Shown here in pieces: positions 44,123 through 52,861 of a stretch of DNA of 64,000 nt. The notes beneath the pieces are model-generated. The model ran no database searches. It saw nothing but the letters and a program-made list of their open reading frames with translations, and was not told the origin of the DNA. A program made the position numbers and the translations under genes. The stretch's first letter is position 1; every line of letters begins with the position of its first letter. Location of the stretch: positions 62,001 through 126,000 of the forward strand of contig NZ_FOXL01000008.1 in assembly GCF_900115705.1 (NCBI RefSeq), given 5' to 3'. This DNA comes from Frateuria terrea (GTDB taxonomy: Bacteria > Pseudomonadota > Gammaproteobacteria > Xanthomonadales > Rhodanobacteraceae).

Positions 44123-45220
44123 TCACTTGAATGTCCCCGCATCCAGTGCCGCCAGCGCCTCGCGCATCTGCGGGCTGTTGGCGATCGCGGTGAGCTTGGC
44201 GGCGTAGGCCGGGTCGGTGGCGTAGCCGCCTCGGCTCAACGCATGGGCGAAGCCGGCAACGTTCTCGCCCTGCCCGAGCGCGTGGGCGTAGCGTGGGTTG
44301 TCCGAAAGCATCCGTGCGTAATCGGCGAAGGCCTGGCCGGGATTGGCGTAGGCGCGGAAGTTGTCGCGCTTGCGCACCGCCACGCCGTCTTCGTATTCGA
44401 GCGTCGGCACGCTGACCTTGTCGCCGTCCCAGCCGCCGCCGGCCTTGATGCCGAACAGGTTGAAGCTGCTCGAGCCGTCGTGACGGTGCGGCAGGTGCTT
44501 GCCCCAGCCGGTCTCCAGTGCGGCCTGCGCCAGCAGCGCGCGCACCGAGACGCCGAGCTTGTCGGCGGCGGCCTGCGCATGCGGCGCCATCGCCTGCACG
44601 AAGCCGACCGGATCGCCGGGGATGAACTTGCTGGCCACGCTCGCCGCGCCCTGCGCCAGCTTGCCCAGCGTGGCGCGCCAGTCCTGCGCGGCGCCCGCAT
44701 CGGCGGCGAACGGCAGCGAGCCGTCGTTCTGCCCGTCGGTACCTTCGCCCAGGTGAAGCAGCGCGCGGGTGCCCACTTCAGCGCCGGCGGCGAGCGGACC
44801 GAACAGGCTGGCGGCAGCACCGCCCGGCAGCGCACCGGTGGCGACGCTGGCGAGCAATGCCTTGTTGTCGGTGGTTGGCGCGGTCTTCGGCTCGGCGTCC
44901 TTTCCGCCGAGCTGGCGCACCAGCATGCGGGCGATCCCCAGGCCATTGTTGCCCTGCGAGAGCGACAGCGACAGCTGCTGGTCGAACAGGTCGCGGTAGG
45001 CCTTGCCCTGCTCGCTGTCGCCCACGGCGTTGTCGCCGAAGCTGGCGTTGGCCTCGCGCATGGACTTGAGCATCATCTGGGTGAAGATCGCCTCGAACTG
45101 CTTGGCGACCCTCGGCAGCGCCGCCTTGCCGTTGTCCTGCGCCTGCGCGCGCAGCTGGGCGAACCCGGACAGGTCGGTCCAGGTGTCGAGCGCTGGCAGG
45201 GAGGCGTTGGCGGGCGTCAT
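44123..45220 (-). CDS. flgJ: FlgJ rod-assembly protein with muramidase domain
   Basis: Bifunctional protein of 365 residues: an N-terminal rod-capping domain (about 35-105, KQFEAIFTQMMLKSMREANA and GLGIARMLVRQL) and a C-terminal glucosaminidase domain (about 205-355) that cuts peptidoglycan. The segment LLAQAALETGWGKHLPH contains the likely catalytic Glu236; the fold continues with NLFGIKAGGGWDGDKV and YANPGQAFADYARML. The linker (105-200) is Ala-rich. It starts 17 bases after flgI at MTPANASLP. The frame reaches back through flgI and flgH and is not used. Confidence 0.94.
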   Translation of the reverse strand: MTPANASLPALDTWTDLSGFAQLRAQAQDNGKAALPRVAKQFEAIFTQMMLKSMREANASFGDNAVGDSEQGKAYRDLFDQQLSLSLSQGNNGLGIARMLVRQLGGKDAEPKTAPTTDNKALLASVATGALPGGAAASLFGPLAAGAEVGTRALLHLGEGTDGQNDGSLPFAADAGAAQDWRATLGKLAQGAASVASKFIPGDPVGFVQAMAPHAQAAADKLGVSVRALLAQAALETGWGKHLPHRHDGSSSFNLFGIKAGGGWDGDKVSVPTLEYEDGVAVRKRDNFRAYANPGQAFADYARMLSDNPRYAHALGQGENVAGFAHALSRGGYATDPAYAAKLTAIANSPQMREALAALDAGTFK

Positions 45221-45237
45221 GTTTCCGTCGCGCGTGA

Positions 45238-46536
45238 CTAGATCACCACGAGCTCTGCATGAAGCGCGCCAGCCTGCTTGAGCGCCTGCAGGATCGAGAT
45301 CAGGTCGCTGGGGGCGGCGCCGACCTGGTTCACCGCGCGCACGATCGTGTCCAGGCTCACGCCGGGGCCGAACTTGAACATGTGCGCGCCATCCTCGCTG
45401 ACCTGCACGTCGGAGCTGGGCACCACGGCGGTCTGCCCGCGCGAGAACGGCTGCGGCTGGCTCACCAGCGGCTGTTCGCTGATGGTCACCTGGATCGCGC
45501 CGTGCGCCACGGCGGCGGCGGTGACCTTGACGTCCGAGCCGATCACCACGGTACCGGTGCGCGAATTGACCACCACGCGCGCCGGAGCATCGCCCGGCGT
45601 GACCTCCAGCTGCTGGACCAGGCCCAGCCAGGCCACCTTCTGCGCCGGGTCCTGCGGGCCGCGCACGCTGACCGTGCCGCCGTCGACCGGCTGCGCGGTG
45701 CCCGCGCCGAACGCCGTGTTGATTGCCTGCGCGATGCGCGCGGCGGTGGTGAAGTCGGGCGTGTTGAGATTGAGCATCAGGTCGCCGGCATTGCCGAACG
45801 CGCTGGGCACGCTGCGCTCGACCGAGGCGCCGTTGGGAATGCGGCCGCTGGCGGAGATGTTGACCTGCACGCTGGAGCCGCTCTTGCCCTGCGCGCTGAC
45901 GCCACCGACCACCACGCTGCCCTGGGCGATCGCGTAGACGTTGCCGTCGGCGCCGCGCAAGGGCGACATCAGCAGTTCGCCGCCGCGCAGGCTCTTGGCG
46001 TTGCCGATCGAGGCGACGGTGACGTCGATGGTCTGGCCGGGCTTGGCGAACGGCGGAAGTTCGGCGGTGATCGTCACCGCGGCGGCGTTCTTCAGCTGCG
46101 GGCGCGCGTTCGGCGGCACCGTGATGCCGAACTGCTGGAGCATGTTCTCCAGGCTTTGCGTGGTGAAGGGCGCCTGGGTGGTCTGGTCGCCGGAGCCGTC
46201 CAGGCCCACGACCAGGCCGTAGCCGATCAACTGGTTGGAGCGCACGCCGCCGACGGAGGCGAGGTCGCGGATCTTGTCGGCGTGGGCTGGGACGGCCAGC
46301 AGGCAGAGCGCCGCGATCCCCAGGACGAGCCACAAACCCGCTGCCTCTCCCCTCCGGGCAGAGGGTTGGGGTGCACGGCCACTGGTGCGAAAGAGGTTGA
46401 TCAGGCGACTTTTGAAAGAAGCAAAAACGGACCGGGTCGGACGAACGCCGCCCGCGACGATCGACCCCTCACCCCAGCCCTCTCCCTGCAGGGGAGAGGG
46501 AGCACTGCGCGCGGGGTTGCGTTTCATGGCGTTCAT
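45238..46536 (-). CDS. flgI: FlgI P-ring protein with repeat-derived N-terminal extension
   Basis: P-ring protein. The mature part (from [32 protein letters not shown]) is 346 residues, normal for FlgI. It is preceded by an 86-residue leader if read from the ATG at 46536, which overlaps the flgH stop by one base (TGATG). Residues about 13-66 of that leader are translated from two copies of the palindromic repeat ([14 protein letters not shown] and [11 protein letters not shown]) and their spacer. A signal peptide with the core [19 protein letters not shown] follows. Starting at the TTG codon at 46335, with GGAGAGG upstream, would give a normal signal peptide instead. Either way the gene looks functional. 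Confidence 0.92.
   Translation of the reverse strand: MNAMKRNPARSAPSPLQGEGWGEGSIVAGGVRPTRSVFASFKSRLINLFRTSGRAPQPSARRGEAAGLWLVLGIAALCLLAVPAHADKIRDLASVGGVRSNQLIGYGLVVGLDGSGDQTTQAPFTTQSLENMLQQFGITVPPNARPQLKNAAAVTITAELPPFAKPGQTIDVTVASIGNAKSLRGGELLMSPLRGADGNVYAIAQGSVVVGGVSAQGKSGSSVQVNISASGRIPNGASVERSVPSAFGNAGDLMLNLNTPDFTTAARIAQAINTAFGAGTAQPVDGGTVSVRGPQDPAQKVAWLGLVQQLEVTPGDAPARVVVNSRTGTVVIGSDVKVTAAAVAHGAIQVTISEQPLVSQPQPFSRGQTAVVPSSDVQVSEDGAHMFKFGPGVSLDTIVRAVNQVGAAPSDLISILQALKQAGALHAELVVI
46343..46503. repeat. Inverted repeat pair inside the 5' end of flgI
   Basis: Arm 46343-46380 and arm 46463-46503, in opposite directions, match the 36306-36478 pair in their sequence order and spacing. The pair lies between the flgH stop and the sequence for the FlgI signal peptide and leaves one open frame through both arms. 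Confidence 0.88.
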
Positions 46537-47213
46537 CAGAACGGCATCCACTTGGAATTGAAGAAGCGCGACAGCCAGCCGCGTGTGTTCGCATCGGCCA
46601 GCGTGCCCCGGCCGGTGTAGCTGATGCGTGCGTCGGCCACGCGGGTCGAGGGCACCGAGTTGTCGGGGCTGATGTCCTGCGGGCGCACGATGCCGGAGAT
46701 GCGAACCAGCTCCTGGCCCTGGTTGATGGTCAGCCACTTCTCGCCGCGAATGATCAGGTTGCCGTTGGACAGCCGTTCGGCCACGGTAACGGTGATCTGG
46801 CCGGTGAGCTGGTTGCTCTGGCTGGAGGAGCCGTTGCCGTCGAAGCTGCGCTCGCCGTCGAGGCCCGCGCTCAGCGGATTGCCGTTGAGCGTGAGCCCCT
46901 TGCCGAGGATCGTCGGCGCCGCGAGGTCGGCCTTGTCCTTCTTGCTGGTGCTGGTGCTGGCCTTCTTGCTGGCCTGGGTGCTTTCCACCAGCGCGATGGT
47001 GAGGATGTCGCCCACCCGGTGCGCGCGCGCATCGGAGAACAGTTCCATGTTCTGGTTGTCGTGGTAGATCGAGCCGTCGGCGGGCGCTGCGGCGACCGGC
47101 GGCTGCATCGGCGGCGTCGGCGCCCACTGACCGTCGTCGCACGCGGGCATGGCCATGCAGCCGGCGAGCAGCGACAGCGCGAGGGCAAGGGTGGAAAGGC
47201 GGCACAGGGACAT
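46536..47213 (-). CDS. flgH: FlgH L-ring lipoprotein
   Basis: Outer-membrane L-ring protein of 225 residues. The lipoprotein signal ends LSLLAGC (Cys19). The mature part shows [48 protein letters not shown], the conserved FlgH pattern, and the C-terminal [47 protein letters not shown]. It follows flgG by 12 bases. Its last codons end just where the flgI repeat insertion begins. Confidence 0.96.
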   Translation of the reverse strand: MSLCRLSTLALALSLLAGCMAMPACDDGQWAPTPPMQPPVAAAPADGSIYHDNQNMELFSDARAHRVGDILTIALVESTQASKKASTSTSKKDKADLAAPTILGKGLTLNGNPLSAGLDGERSFDGNGSSSQSNQLTGQITVTVAERLSNGNLIIRGEKWLTINQGQELVRISGIVRPQDISPDNSVPSTRVADARISYTGRGTLADANTRGWLSRFFNSKWMPF

Positions 47214-47225
47214 CGCGGCTTACGC

Positions 47226-48011
47226 TCAGGTCTTGTTGGTGAGGAACTGGAGCATCTGGTCGGCCGCGGAGACGGCCTTGGAGTTCATCTCGTAGGTGCG
47301 CTGGGTCTCGATCATGTCGACCATCTGCTCGACCACATTGACGTTCGAGGACTCCAGCGCGCCCTGCTGCAGCGTGCCCAGCCCGTTCAGGCCCGGCTGG
47401 CCGATCTGCGGCGAGCCGGAAGAGGCGGTTTCCAGGTACAGGTTGTCGCCGTTGGGCTGCAGGCCGGCCGGATTGATGAAATCGGCCAGCTGCACGGTGC
47501 CGATCTGTTGCGGCGCGGCCTGGCCCGGCACCGTGATGCTGACCGTGCCGTCGCTACCGATGACGATCGACTGGGCATTGGCGGGAATGGTGATCGCCGG
47601 ATCCACCGCGTAGCCATTGGCGGTGACCACCTGGCCGTTCTGGTCCATGTGCAGCGAGCCGTCGCGGGTGTAGGCGATGGTGCCGTCGGGCATGGTCACC
47701 TGCAGGAAGCCGCGGCCCTGGATCATCACGTCCAGCGAGTTGCCGGTCTGTTCGGGGTTGCCCTGGGTGAACAGCTTCTCGTTGCCGACCACGCGCACGC
47801 CAGTGCCCAGCATCAGGCCGGACGGTGCGTTGGTCTGCTCGGTGGTCTGGCCGCCGGGCTGGCGCAGGTTCTGGTAGATCAGGTCCTGGAACGAGGCGCG
47901 CGAGGTCTTGAAGCCGGTGGTGTTGGCGTTGGCCAGGTTGTGCGAAACCACGTCCATGCGCGTCTGCTGCGCATCCAGACCGGTCTTGGCGACCCACAGG
48001 GAAGAGAACAT
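47226..48011 (-). CDS. flgG: FlgG distal rod protein
   Basis: Rod protein of 261 residues, the standard FlgG length. Start [47 protein letters not shown] and end [34 protein letters not shown] are the conserved helices; the middle has the FlgG-specific [35 protein letters not shown]. The ATG at 48011 lies 17 bases after flgF. Confidence 0.97.
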   Translation of the reverse strand: MFSSLWVAKTGLDAQQTRMDVVSHNLANANTTGFKTSRASFQDLIYQNLRQPGGQTTEQTNAPSGLMLGTGVRVVGNEKLFTQGNPEQTGNSLDVMIQGRGFLQVTMPDGTIAYTRDGSLHMDQNGQVVTANGYAVDPAITIPANAQSIVIGSDGTVSITVPGQAAPQQIGTVQLADFINPAGLQPNGDNLYLETASSGSPQIGQPGLNGLGTLQQGALESSNVNVVEQMVDMIETQRTYEMNSKAVSAADQMLQFLTNKT

Positions 48012-48028
48012 GGATGTCTCCTGAGCAA

Positions 48029-48769
48029 TCAGCTGAGTTGCAGCAGGCGGGTCGCCGACTGCGCGTTGTCGTCGGCGTTCTTGATCGCCTTGACCTGGAG
48101 TTCGTACTGGCGTGACAGCTCGATCATCTGCACCAGCGTCTGCGACGGGTTGACGTTGCTGGACTCGAGTACGCCGGATTTCAGACCGACCGCCGGATCG
48201 GCCTGGGCGGTGCCGCCACCGGCCAGGTGCATCAGGCCATCGCTGCCCAGCGCGAGCTGGTTGGCCGGCGGGTTGACCAGCTTGATGCGGCCGACCGAGG
48301 AAAGCGTTTCCGGACCCTGCCCGGTCGGCACCACCGACACGGTGCCGTCGTTGCCGATGCTGACCTGGGTGGCCGGAGGCAGGCTGATCGGCCCGCTGTC
48401 GCCCATCACCAGGTTGCCGCGTGCGTCGGTCAGCAGGCCGTCGGGCGTGAGCTGCAGGTTGCCGGCGCGCGTGTAGGCCTCGCTGCCGTCGGCCGCCTGC
48501 ACTGCGATCCAGCCCTCGCCCTGCACCGCGACGTCGAGCTCGCGGCCAGTCTGGATCCCGGCGCCCGAGCGCAGGTCCACGCCCTCGCCCTGCGCCACGC
48601 CGTTGATCCGCGTGGGCATGCCCGGCCCCTGCACCGGCAGCGCCTGGAAGGCCGACATCTGCGCCTTGAAACCGACGGTGTCGGCGTTGGCCAGGTTGTG
48701 CGCCACTTCGGTCTGCGCCCGCATCATCTGCGTGGCGCCGGTCATGGCGACGTAGAGCGAACGATCCAT
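48029..48769 (-). CDS. flgF: FlgF proximal rod protein
   Basis: Rod protein of 246 residues. N-terminal [41 protein letters not shown], then [41 protein letters not shown], and the C-terminal helix [39 protein letters not shown]. Spacing is 21 bases from flgE and 17 to flgG. Length and order flgE-flgF-flgG identify it. Confidence 0.96.
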   Translation of the reverse strand: MDRSLYVAMTGATQMMRAQTEVAHNLANADTVGFKAQMSAFQALPVQGPGMPTRINGVAQGEGVDLRSGAGIQTGRELDVAVQGEGWIAVQAADGSEAYTRAGNLQLTPDGLLTDARGNLVMGDSGPISLPPATQVSIGNDGTVSVVPTGQGPETLSSVGRIKLVNPPANQLALGSDGLMHLAGGGTAQADPAVGLKSGVLESSNVNPSQTLVQMIELSRQYELQVKAIKNADDNAQSATRLLQLS

Positions 48770-48790
48770 GCTGTGCCTCGGCCGTCAGCG

Positions 48791-50011
48791 TCAGTTGCGG
48801 ATGTTGATGATGGTTTGCGTCAGCTTGTCGTCGGTGGAGATCACCTGCGCATTCGCCTGGTAGTTGCGCTGCGCCTTGATCATGTTCACCAGCTGCGCCG
48901 TGAGGTCGGCGGTGTTGGAGGCCTCCAGCGCGCCGGACTGCACGCTGCCGAAGGTGCCCTGCCCCGCGCCGCCCATGATGGCCGCGCCGGAGTCGAACGA
49001 GGCCGCCCAGCTGGTGTTGTCGAGCTGGCGCAGGCCCTGCAGGTTGCCGAAGTTCGCCAGCGCGATCTGGCCCAGCGACACCGATTGCCCGTTGGAGTAC
49101 TTCGCCTGCACCACACCCTGGTCGGACACGTCGATGCCCGACAGCGTGCCGCTGGGGTAGCCATCGGGGTAGACCGCATCGAGGCTTGAGGTGTTGCCGA
49201 ACTGGGTGGTCTTGGTCAGGTCCACCGACAGCGCCATCGGGTCGGCGCCGGGGCTGACCGAAAGCCCCCCGAAGTTGAGCTTGCCGCCGGCCGGCGTGGC
49301 CAGCGCGCCACTGGTGGTGAAGGTGACGGTCTGCGGCGCACCCGCGGACACGCCATCGACGTAGAGATAGGCGTCCCATGTGTTGGCCGCGGCGCCCTTG
49401 ACGAAGTACACGGTGCCGTTGTGGGTCGCGCCCAGCGAGTCGTAGGCGGTGAACGGCGCGACCTGGTTGTAGCTGTCCGCGTTGGTCGGGTCGAACGGCG
49501 TGGTGGCCGGTGGCGTCGAGTCCGAGGCCAGGTTCATGGTCAGCGCCACGTTGCTGGAAGCCTTGGCGGCGCTCTGCGCGCTGGTGACCCGCAGGTCGCT
49601 CAGTTTGCTCGTATCGAAGCCATTGCCGGCCGGCGCGAAGACCTGCAGGCGCTGCAGGCTGGAGTTGATCACGTAGCCGTCGGAGTCCGGATGGAAGGCG
49701 CCGGCGCGGGTATAGGAGTAGCCCTTGCCGTCGCGCATGGTGAAGAAGCCAGTGCCGTTGATCGCGAAATCGAAGCTGTTGCCGGTGGTCTCGGGGTTGC
49801 CGGCGGCGAACTGCTGCGCCACGTGGGCCAGGCGCACGCCCGAGCCGATGGCGTTGGCGGAGAGGTTGCCGCCAGCCGAACTGAACAGCTCGGCAAACTC
49901 GGCACGCGAGCCCTTGAAGCCGGTGGTGCCGGTGTTGGCGATGTTGTTGGCGGTGACCTCGAGGTCCTTGGACGCCGCATTCAGGCCGCTCAGCGCGATA
50001 TTGAAAGCCAT
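48791..50011 (-). CDS. flgE: FlgE hook protein
   Basis: Hook subunit of 406 residues. The N-terminal helix is [41 protein letters not shown] and the C-terminal helix is [41 protein letters not shown]. Between them are the hook-specific beta domains with [25 protein letters not shown]. It follows flgD by 46 bases. Length fits Xanthomonadales hook proteins. Confidence 0.96.
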   Translation of the reverse strand: MAFNIALSGLNAASKDLEVTANNIANTGTTGFKGSRAEFAELFSSAGGNLSANAIGSGVRLAHVAQQFAAGNPETTGNSFDFAINGTGFFTMRDGKGYSYTRAGAFHPDSDGYVINSSLQRLQVFAPAGNGFDTSKLSDLRVTSAQSAAKASSNVALTMNLASDSTPPATTPFDPTNADSYNQVAPFTAYDSLGATHNGTVYFVKGAAANTWDAYLYVDGVSAGAPQTVTFTTSGALATPAGGKLNFGGLSVSPGADPMALSVDLTKTTQFGNTSSLDAVYPDGYPSGTLSGIDVSDQGVVQAKYSNGQSVSLGQIALANFGNLQGLRQLDNTSWAASFDSGAAIMGGAGQGTFGSVQSGALEASNTADLTAQLVNMIKAQRNYQANAQVISTDDKLTQTIINIRN

Positions 50012-50057
50012 CGGTGTTTCCCCTGTACGGGTTTGGGTTCCGGTTGGTGGATGTCGA

Positions 50058-50708
50058 TCAGTTGACGCGCGCGACCTGGCTCAGCAGCACGCCGCCGAAG
50101 CCGTCCACGTCCAGATAGGCGCCATCGGCGCCGGTCATGCCCACGCCGGCGACCGTGCCGCTGACGTAGGTGGCTACCGCGGTGTTTCCCACCTGCGCGG
50201 ACAGGCCATAGGTGCCCGGGGGCAACGGCTGGCCATCGCTGCCGGTGCCGTCCCAGTGGAAGTCGGCCAGGCCGGCCACCTGCGTGCCCAGGTCGATCGT
50301 CCGCACCACGTTGCCGGCGCTGTCGGTGATCTGCACGAAGGTGCGGCCGCCGCCATCGGGCACATTGACCGCGCCATCGAGCGCACCGCCCTGCAGCTTG
50401 CCCACCGCCGAAGGCACGGTGACGCTGTGGCCGACCATGCTTGATGCCTGCAGCAGCTGATTGCCCTGCATCGACTGCGCCAGCGAGTCGAAGGAGGTCT
50501 GCAGGTTCTGCGTGGCCGACACCTGGTTGATCTGCGCCAACTGGCTGACCATCTGCGAGGAATCCATCGGCTGGGTCGGGTCCTGGTTGCGCATCTGCTG
50601 GATCAGCAGGCTGAGGAAATCCGCCTGGCTAAGCGTCTTGTTGTCCTTCTGCGCGGACTGCGCAGCGGCGCCCGCGGCGGTGCTGGAATTGACTGCGATA
50701 TCGCTCAT
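50058..50708 (-). CDS. flgD: FlgD hook-cap protein
   Basis: Hook scaffolding cap of 216 residues. N-terminal export and cap region KTLSQADFLSLLIQQMRNQDPTQPMDSSQMVSQLAQINQVSATQNL is the FlgD signature; the rest is a FlgD Ig-like/tudor pair with FVQITDSAGNVVRTIDLGTQVAGLADFHWDGTGSDG and AQVGNTAVATYVSGTVAGVGM. It follows flgC by 9 bases. It caps the growing hook and leaves when the hook is complete. Confidence 0.96.
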   Translation of the reverse strand: MSDIAVNSSTAAGAAAQSAQKDNKTLSQADFLSLLIQQMRNQDPTQPMDSSQMVSQLAQINQVSATQNLQTSFDSLAQSMQGNQLLQASSMVGHSVTVPSAVGKLQGGALDGAVNVPDGGGRTFVQITDSAGNVVRTIDLGTQVAGLADFHWDGTGSDGQPLPPGTYGLSAQVGNTAVATYVSGTVAGVGMTGADGAYLDVDGFGGVLLSQVARVN

Positions 50709-50717
50709 GGCCGGTCC

Positions 50718-51140
50718 TTACTTGCCCAGGTCCAGCGTCTTCTGCATCAGCTGGCGTGCGGTGTTCATCACTTCGACGTTGTTCTGGTACGAGCGCGAGG
50801 CCGAGATCATGTTGACCAGCTCGTCCACCGGGTTGACGTTGCTCTGGTAGACGTAGCCGTCGGCATCGGCCATGGGATTGCCCGGTTCGTAGCGGCTGGT
50901 GATCGCATTGGGGCTCTCGGTGACGCCGAGCACCTTGACGCCTTCGCTGCCCGCCTCGGCGGGCTTGCCGTCCAGGCCATTGCGGATCGCCGCGAACAGC
51001 GGTTCCTTGGCGCGGTAGGCGGCCTGGGGCGTGCTCGCCACGCTGTCGGCGTTGGCCAGGTTGCTGGCCACGGTGTTGAGGCGGGTGGACTGCGCCGCCA
51101 TGCCGGAGCCGGCGACGTTGAAGATGTTGAACAGCGACAT
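50718..51140 (-). CDS. flgC: FlgC proximal rod protein
   Basis: Rod protein of 140 residues. SLFNIFNVAGSGMAAQSTRLNTVASNLANADSVASTPQAAYRAKEPLF at the start and NVNPVDELVNMISASRSYQNNVEVMNTARQLMQKTLDLGK at the end are both typical. Its ATG overlaps the flgB stop by one base (TGATG). The frame is open further upstream through flgB, so homology sets the start. Confidence 0.95.
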   Translation of the reverse strand: MSLFNIFNVAGSGMAAQSTRLNTVASNLANADSVASTPQAAYRAKEPLFAAIRNGLDGKPAEAGSEGVKVLGVTESPNAITSRYEPGNPMADADGYVYQSNVNPVDELVNMISASRSYQNNVEVMNTARQLMQKTLDLGK

Positions 51141-51544
51141 CAGCCCTGGCCTCCGGTGATCGCCGTGCGCAGCATGCGGATCTGCGCGGTGATGAAGGCC
51201 AGGCTGGCCTGGTAGTGCACGCCGTTGGCGGCGAAGGCGGCCTGCTCCTGCTGGGCATCGACGGTGTTGCCGTCCATGCTCGGCTGGGTCGGCACGCGGT
51301 AGGCGAGCGTATCGCGCGCCTGGGCGACCGGGTCGATCTGCCCCGGCGTGGGCGCGGCCAGCGGCAGGCTGCCGTCGCCGCTGCCGCCGGCGGCGGCGAG
51401 CGCCTTCTTGAAATCGATGTCGCGCGCGAGGTAGCCCGGGGTGTCGGCGTTGGCCAGGTTGCTGGCCAGCACCTCGGTACGGCGCTGCCACAGTGCGAGC
51501 GCGCCGGTGTGCATGCCGAACAGGTTGTCGATGGGTTGGCTCAT
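51140..51544 (-). CDS. flgB: FlgB proximal rod protein
   Basis: First rod protein, 134 residues. The N-terminal segment is NLFGMHTGALALWQRRTEVLASNLANADTPGYLARDIDFKKAL and the C-terminal helix is AAFAANGVHYQASLAFITAQIRMLRTAITGGQ. The ATG at 51544 follows the sigma-54 promoter at 51588-51602 by about 33 bases from its expected start. It heads the flgBCDEFGHIJKL operon. Confidence 0.95.
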   Translation of the reverse strand: MSQPIDNLFGMHTGALALWQRRTEVLASNLANADTPGYLARDIDFKKALAAAGGSGDGSLPLAAPTPGQIDPVAQARDTLAYRVPTQPSMDGNTVDAQQEQAAFAANGVHYQASLAFITAQIRMLRTAITGGQG

Positions 51545-51587
51545 CGCTTGCCTCCGCGCGGGTCGATTCGTCCGCACGGGGCTGAAG

Positions 51588-51602
51588 GCAAGTTGTGTGC
51601 CA
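51588..51602 (-). promoter_or_regulatory. Sigma-54 promoter of the flgB operon
   Basis: TGGCAC-N5-TTGC on the minus strand, a full match to the sigma-54 core with correct GG/GC spacing. Expected start near 51577. It sits between cheV and flgB, so the rod/hook operon has its own FleQ-type promoter. Confidence 0.9.
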
Positions 51603-51712
51603 TGGCGCCGCCAAGCCTTGCCGTAGCTGGCTTCGCGGGGGCGACCGGGTTTTCGTCCGTAGGGCCGAGACGGTTTTCTGACGGCCCTGGCAGGGCGCGT
51701 TTTCAATCCGCG

Positions 51713-52645
51713 TCAGAGCGCCGCTTCGTCATCCGGCAGCAGCTCGATCACGGCCTGTGCCAGCAGGTCGGGCTGGAATTTGGCGACGAAGCGGTCGGCG
51801 TTGACCTCGCGCACCATGGCCTCGTTGAAGAGGCCGGAGAGCGAGCTGTGCAACACCACTTTCAGACGGCGCAGCGAAGGCGTCTCTCGGATCGCGCGGG
51901 TCAGCGCGTAGCCGTCCAACTGCGGCATCTCGATGTCGGAGACCACCAGGTTGACGCCCTCCTCCGGCGGCAGCGCGGCCAGTTCGTGCAGGCGGTCGAG
52001 CGCCTCGCGGCCGTCCTGCGCCACCACGCATTCGATGTTCATCTGCTTGAACAGACTGACCAGGCGGCGGCGCGCGATCAGCGAATCGTCCGCCACCAGT
52101 ACCCGACGCGGGCGCAACGGATGGGCGCCGGCGGCGCGCAGCATCTGCGCCGAGAGCTCGTGCGGCGTGGCATCGATGCTGGCCAGCACGTGTTCCACGT
52201 CGACCACCGCCACCAGCGCGCCATTGACGCGGGTGACCGCGTTGACCCGCGAGCCGAAGCCCAGCGCGGTGCTCGGCGCAACCAGCGATTCGCCTTCGCA
52301 ATGCACCATGTGCTGCAGGTCCGAGACCAGGAAGCCCTGCACCGAGCGGCTGAACTCGGTAACCATCAGGTGCGCGGACGGTTCGTCGAGCAGCGCGGGA
52401 TAGCCCAGCGCCGCGGCCAGGTCGATCACCGGGATGGTCTGCCCGCGGTAATCGCAACTGCCTGCGATCAGTGCATGCGCGCCGGGCATGCGTTCCAGCG
52501 GCGGGCGGCGCAGCACTTCGCGCACCTTGAATACGTTGATGCCGAACAACTGCGCATCGCCCAGCCGGAACAGCAGCATTGCCACCCGGTTGTGCCCGGC
52601 CAGGCGGGTTTGGCGTTCGACGTTTTCCAGCAGGGCGCCGGGCAT
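51713..52645 (-). CDS. cheV: CheV coupling protein with receiver domain
   Basis: Protein of 310 residues: an N-terminal CheW domain (about 15-165, with FGINVFKVREVLRRPP and GSCDYRGQTIPVIDLAAALG) and a C-terminal receiver domain (about 180-305) with Asp187/Asp188-type acidic residues in VLVADDSLIARRRL, the phospho-acceptor in LVVSDIEMPQLDGYALTR and the lysine in FVAKFQPD. CheV links receptors to CheA and acts in adaptation through phosphorylation. It lies upstream of flgB in the same direction, as in other Xanthomonadales and Pseudomonas clusters. Confidence 0.95.
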   Translation of the reverse strand: MPGALLENVERQTRLAGHNRVAMLLFRLGDAQLFGINVFKVREVLRRPPLERMPGAHALIAGSCDYRGQTIPVIDLAAALGYPALLDEPSAHLMVTEFSRSVQGFLVSDLQHMVHCEGESLVAPSTALGFGSRVNAVTRVNGALVAVVDVEHVLASIDATPHELSAQMLRAAGAHPLRPRRVLVADDSLIARRRLVSLFKQMNIECVVAQDGREALDRLHELAALPPEEGVNLVVSDIEMPQLDGYALTRAIRETPSLRRLKVVLHSSLSGLFNEAMVREVNADRFVAKFQPDLLAQAVIELLPDDEAAL

Positions 52646-52687
52646 GCGTTTCTCCTAGGGGAACGGCGGGCCGCAGCCCGTTCCTGC

Positions 52688-52714
52688 ATATCGGCGGCAT
52701 GCCCCCCCGCTTGA
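52688..52714 (-). promoter_or_regulatory. Possible sigma-28 promoter of cheV
   Basis: TCAAGCGG-N11-GCCGATAT on the minus strand. The -10 is 7 of 8 and spacing exact; the -35 keeps only the AAG core. The start would lie about 36 bases before cheV. Confidence 0.5.
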
Positions 52715-52782
52715 GTGGTCCGCCCGAGCCGCAGCCCCCGCACCTGGACCCTCCGCCCCGAACGCGCGGAAGGAAGATCCCC

Positions 52783-52798
52783 TGGCACATGCGTTGCT
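52783..52798 (+). promoter_or_regulatory. Sigma-54 promoter of the soluble-MCP/flgA unit
   Basis: TGGCAC-N5-TTGCT on the plus strand, a full match to the -24/-12 core. The expected start near 52809 gives a leader of about 53 bases to the ATG at 52862. Confidence 0.88.
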
Positions 52799-52801
52799 TG
52801 T

Positions 52802-52828
52802 TCAAGTTTCGACGCATCCAGACGATGT
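52802..52828 (+). promoter_or_regulatory. Possible sigma-28 promoter overlapping the sigma-54 start
   Basis: TCAAGTTT-N11-GACGATGT on the plus strand. The -35 equals the fliC one (7 of 8) with exact spacing, but the -10 fits 5 of 8. Its -35 lies at the expected sigma-54 start, so early and late use could be exclusive. Confidence 0.4.
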
Positions 52829-52861
52829 CCTTCCCATTCATCCGCAGGAAACCGCATCTCC

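Noticed and set aside
51661-51688. Terminator between cheV and flgB
   Set aside because: A 7-bp stem (AGGGCCG/CGGCCCT) has a 14-base loop and no T-run.
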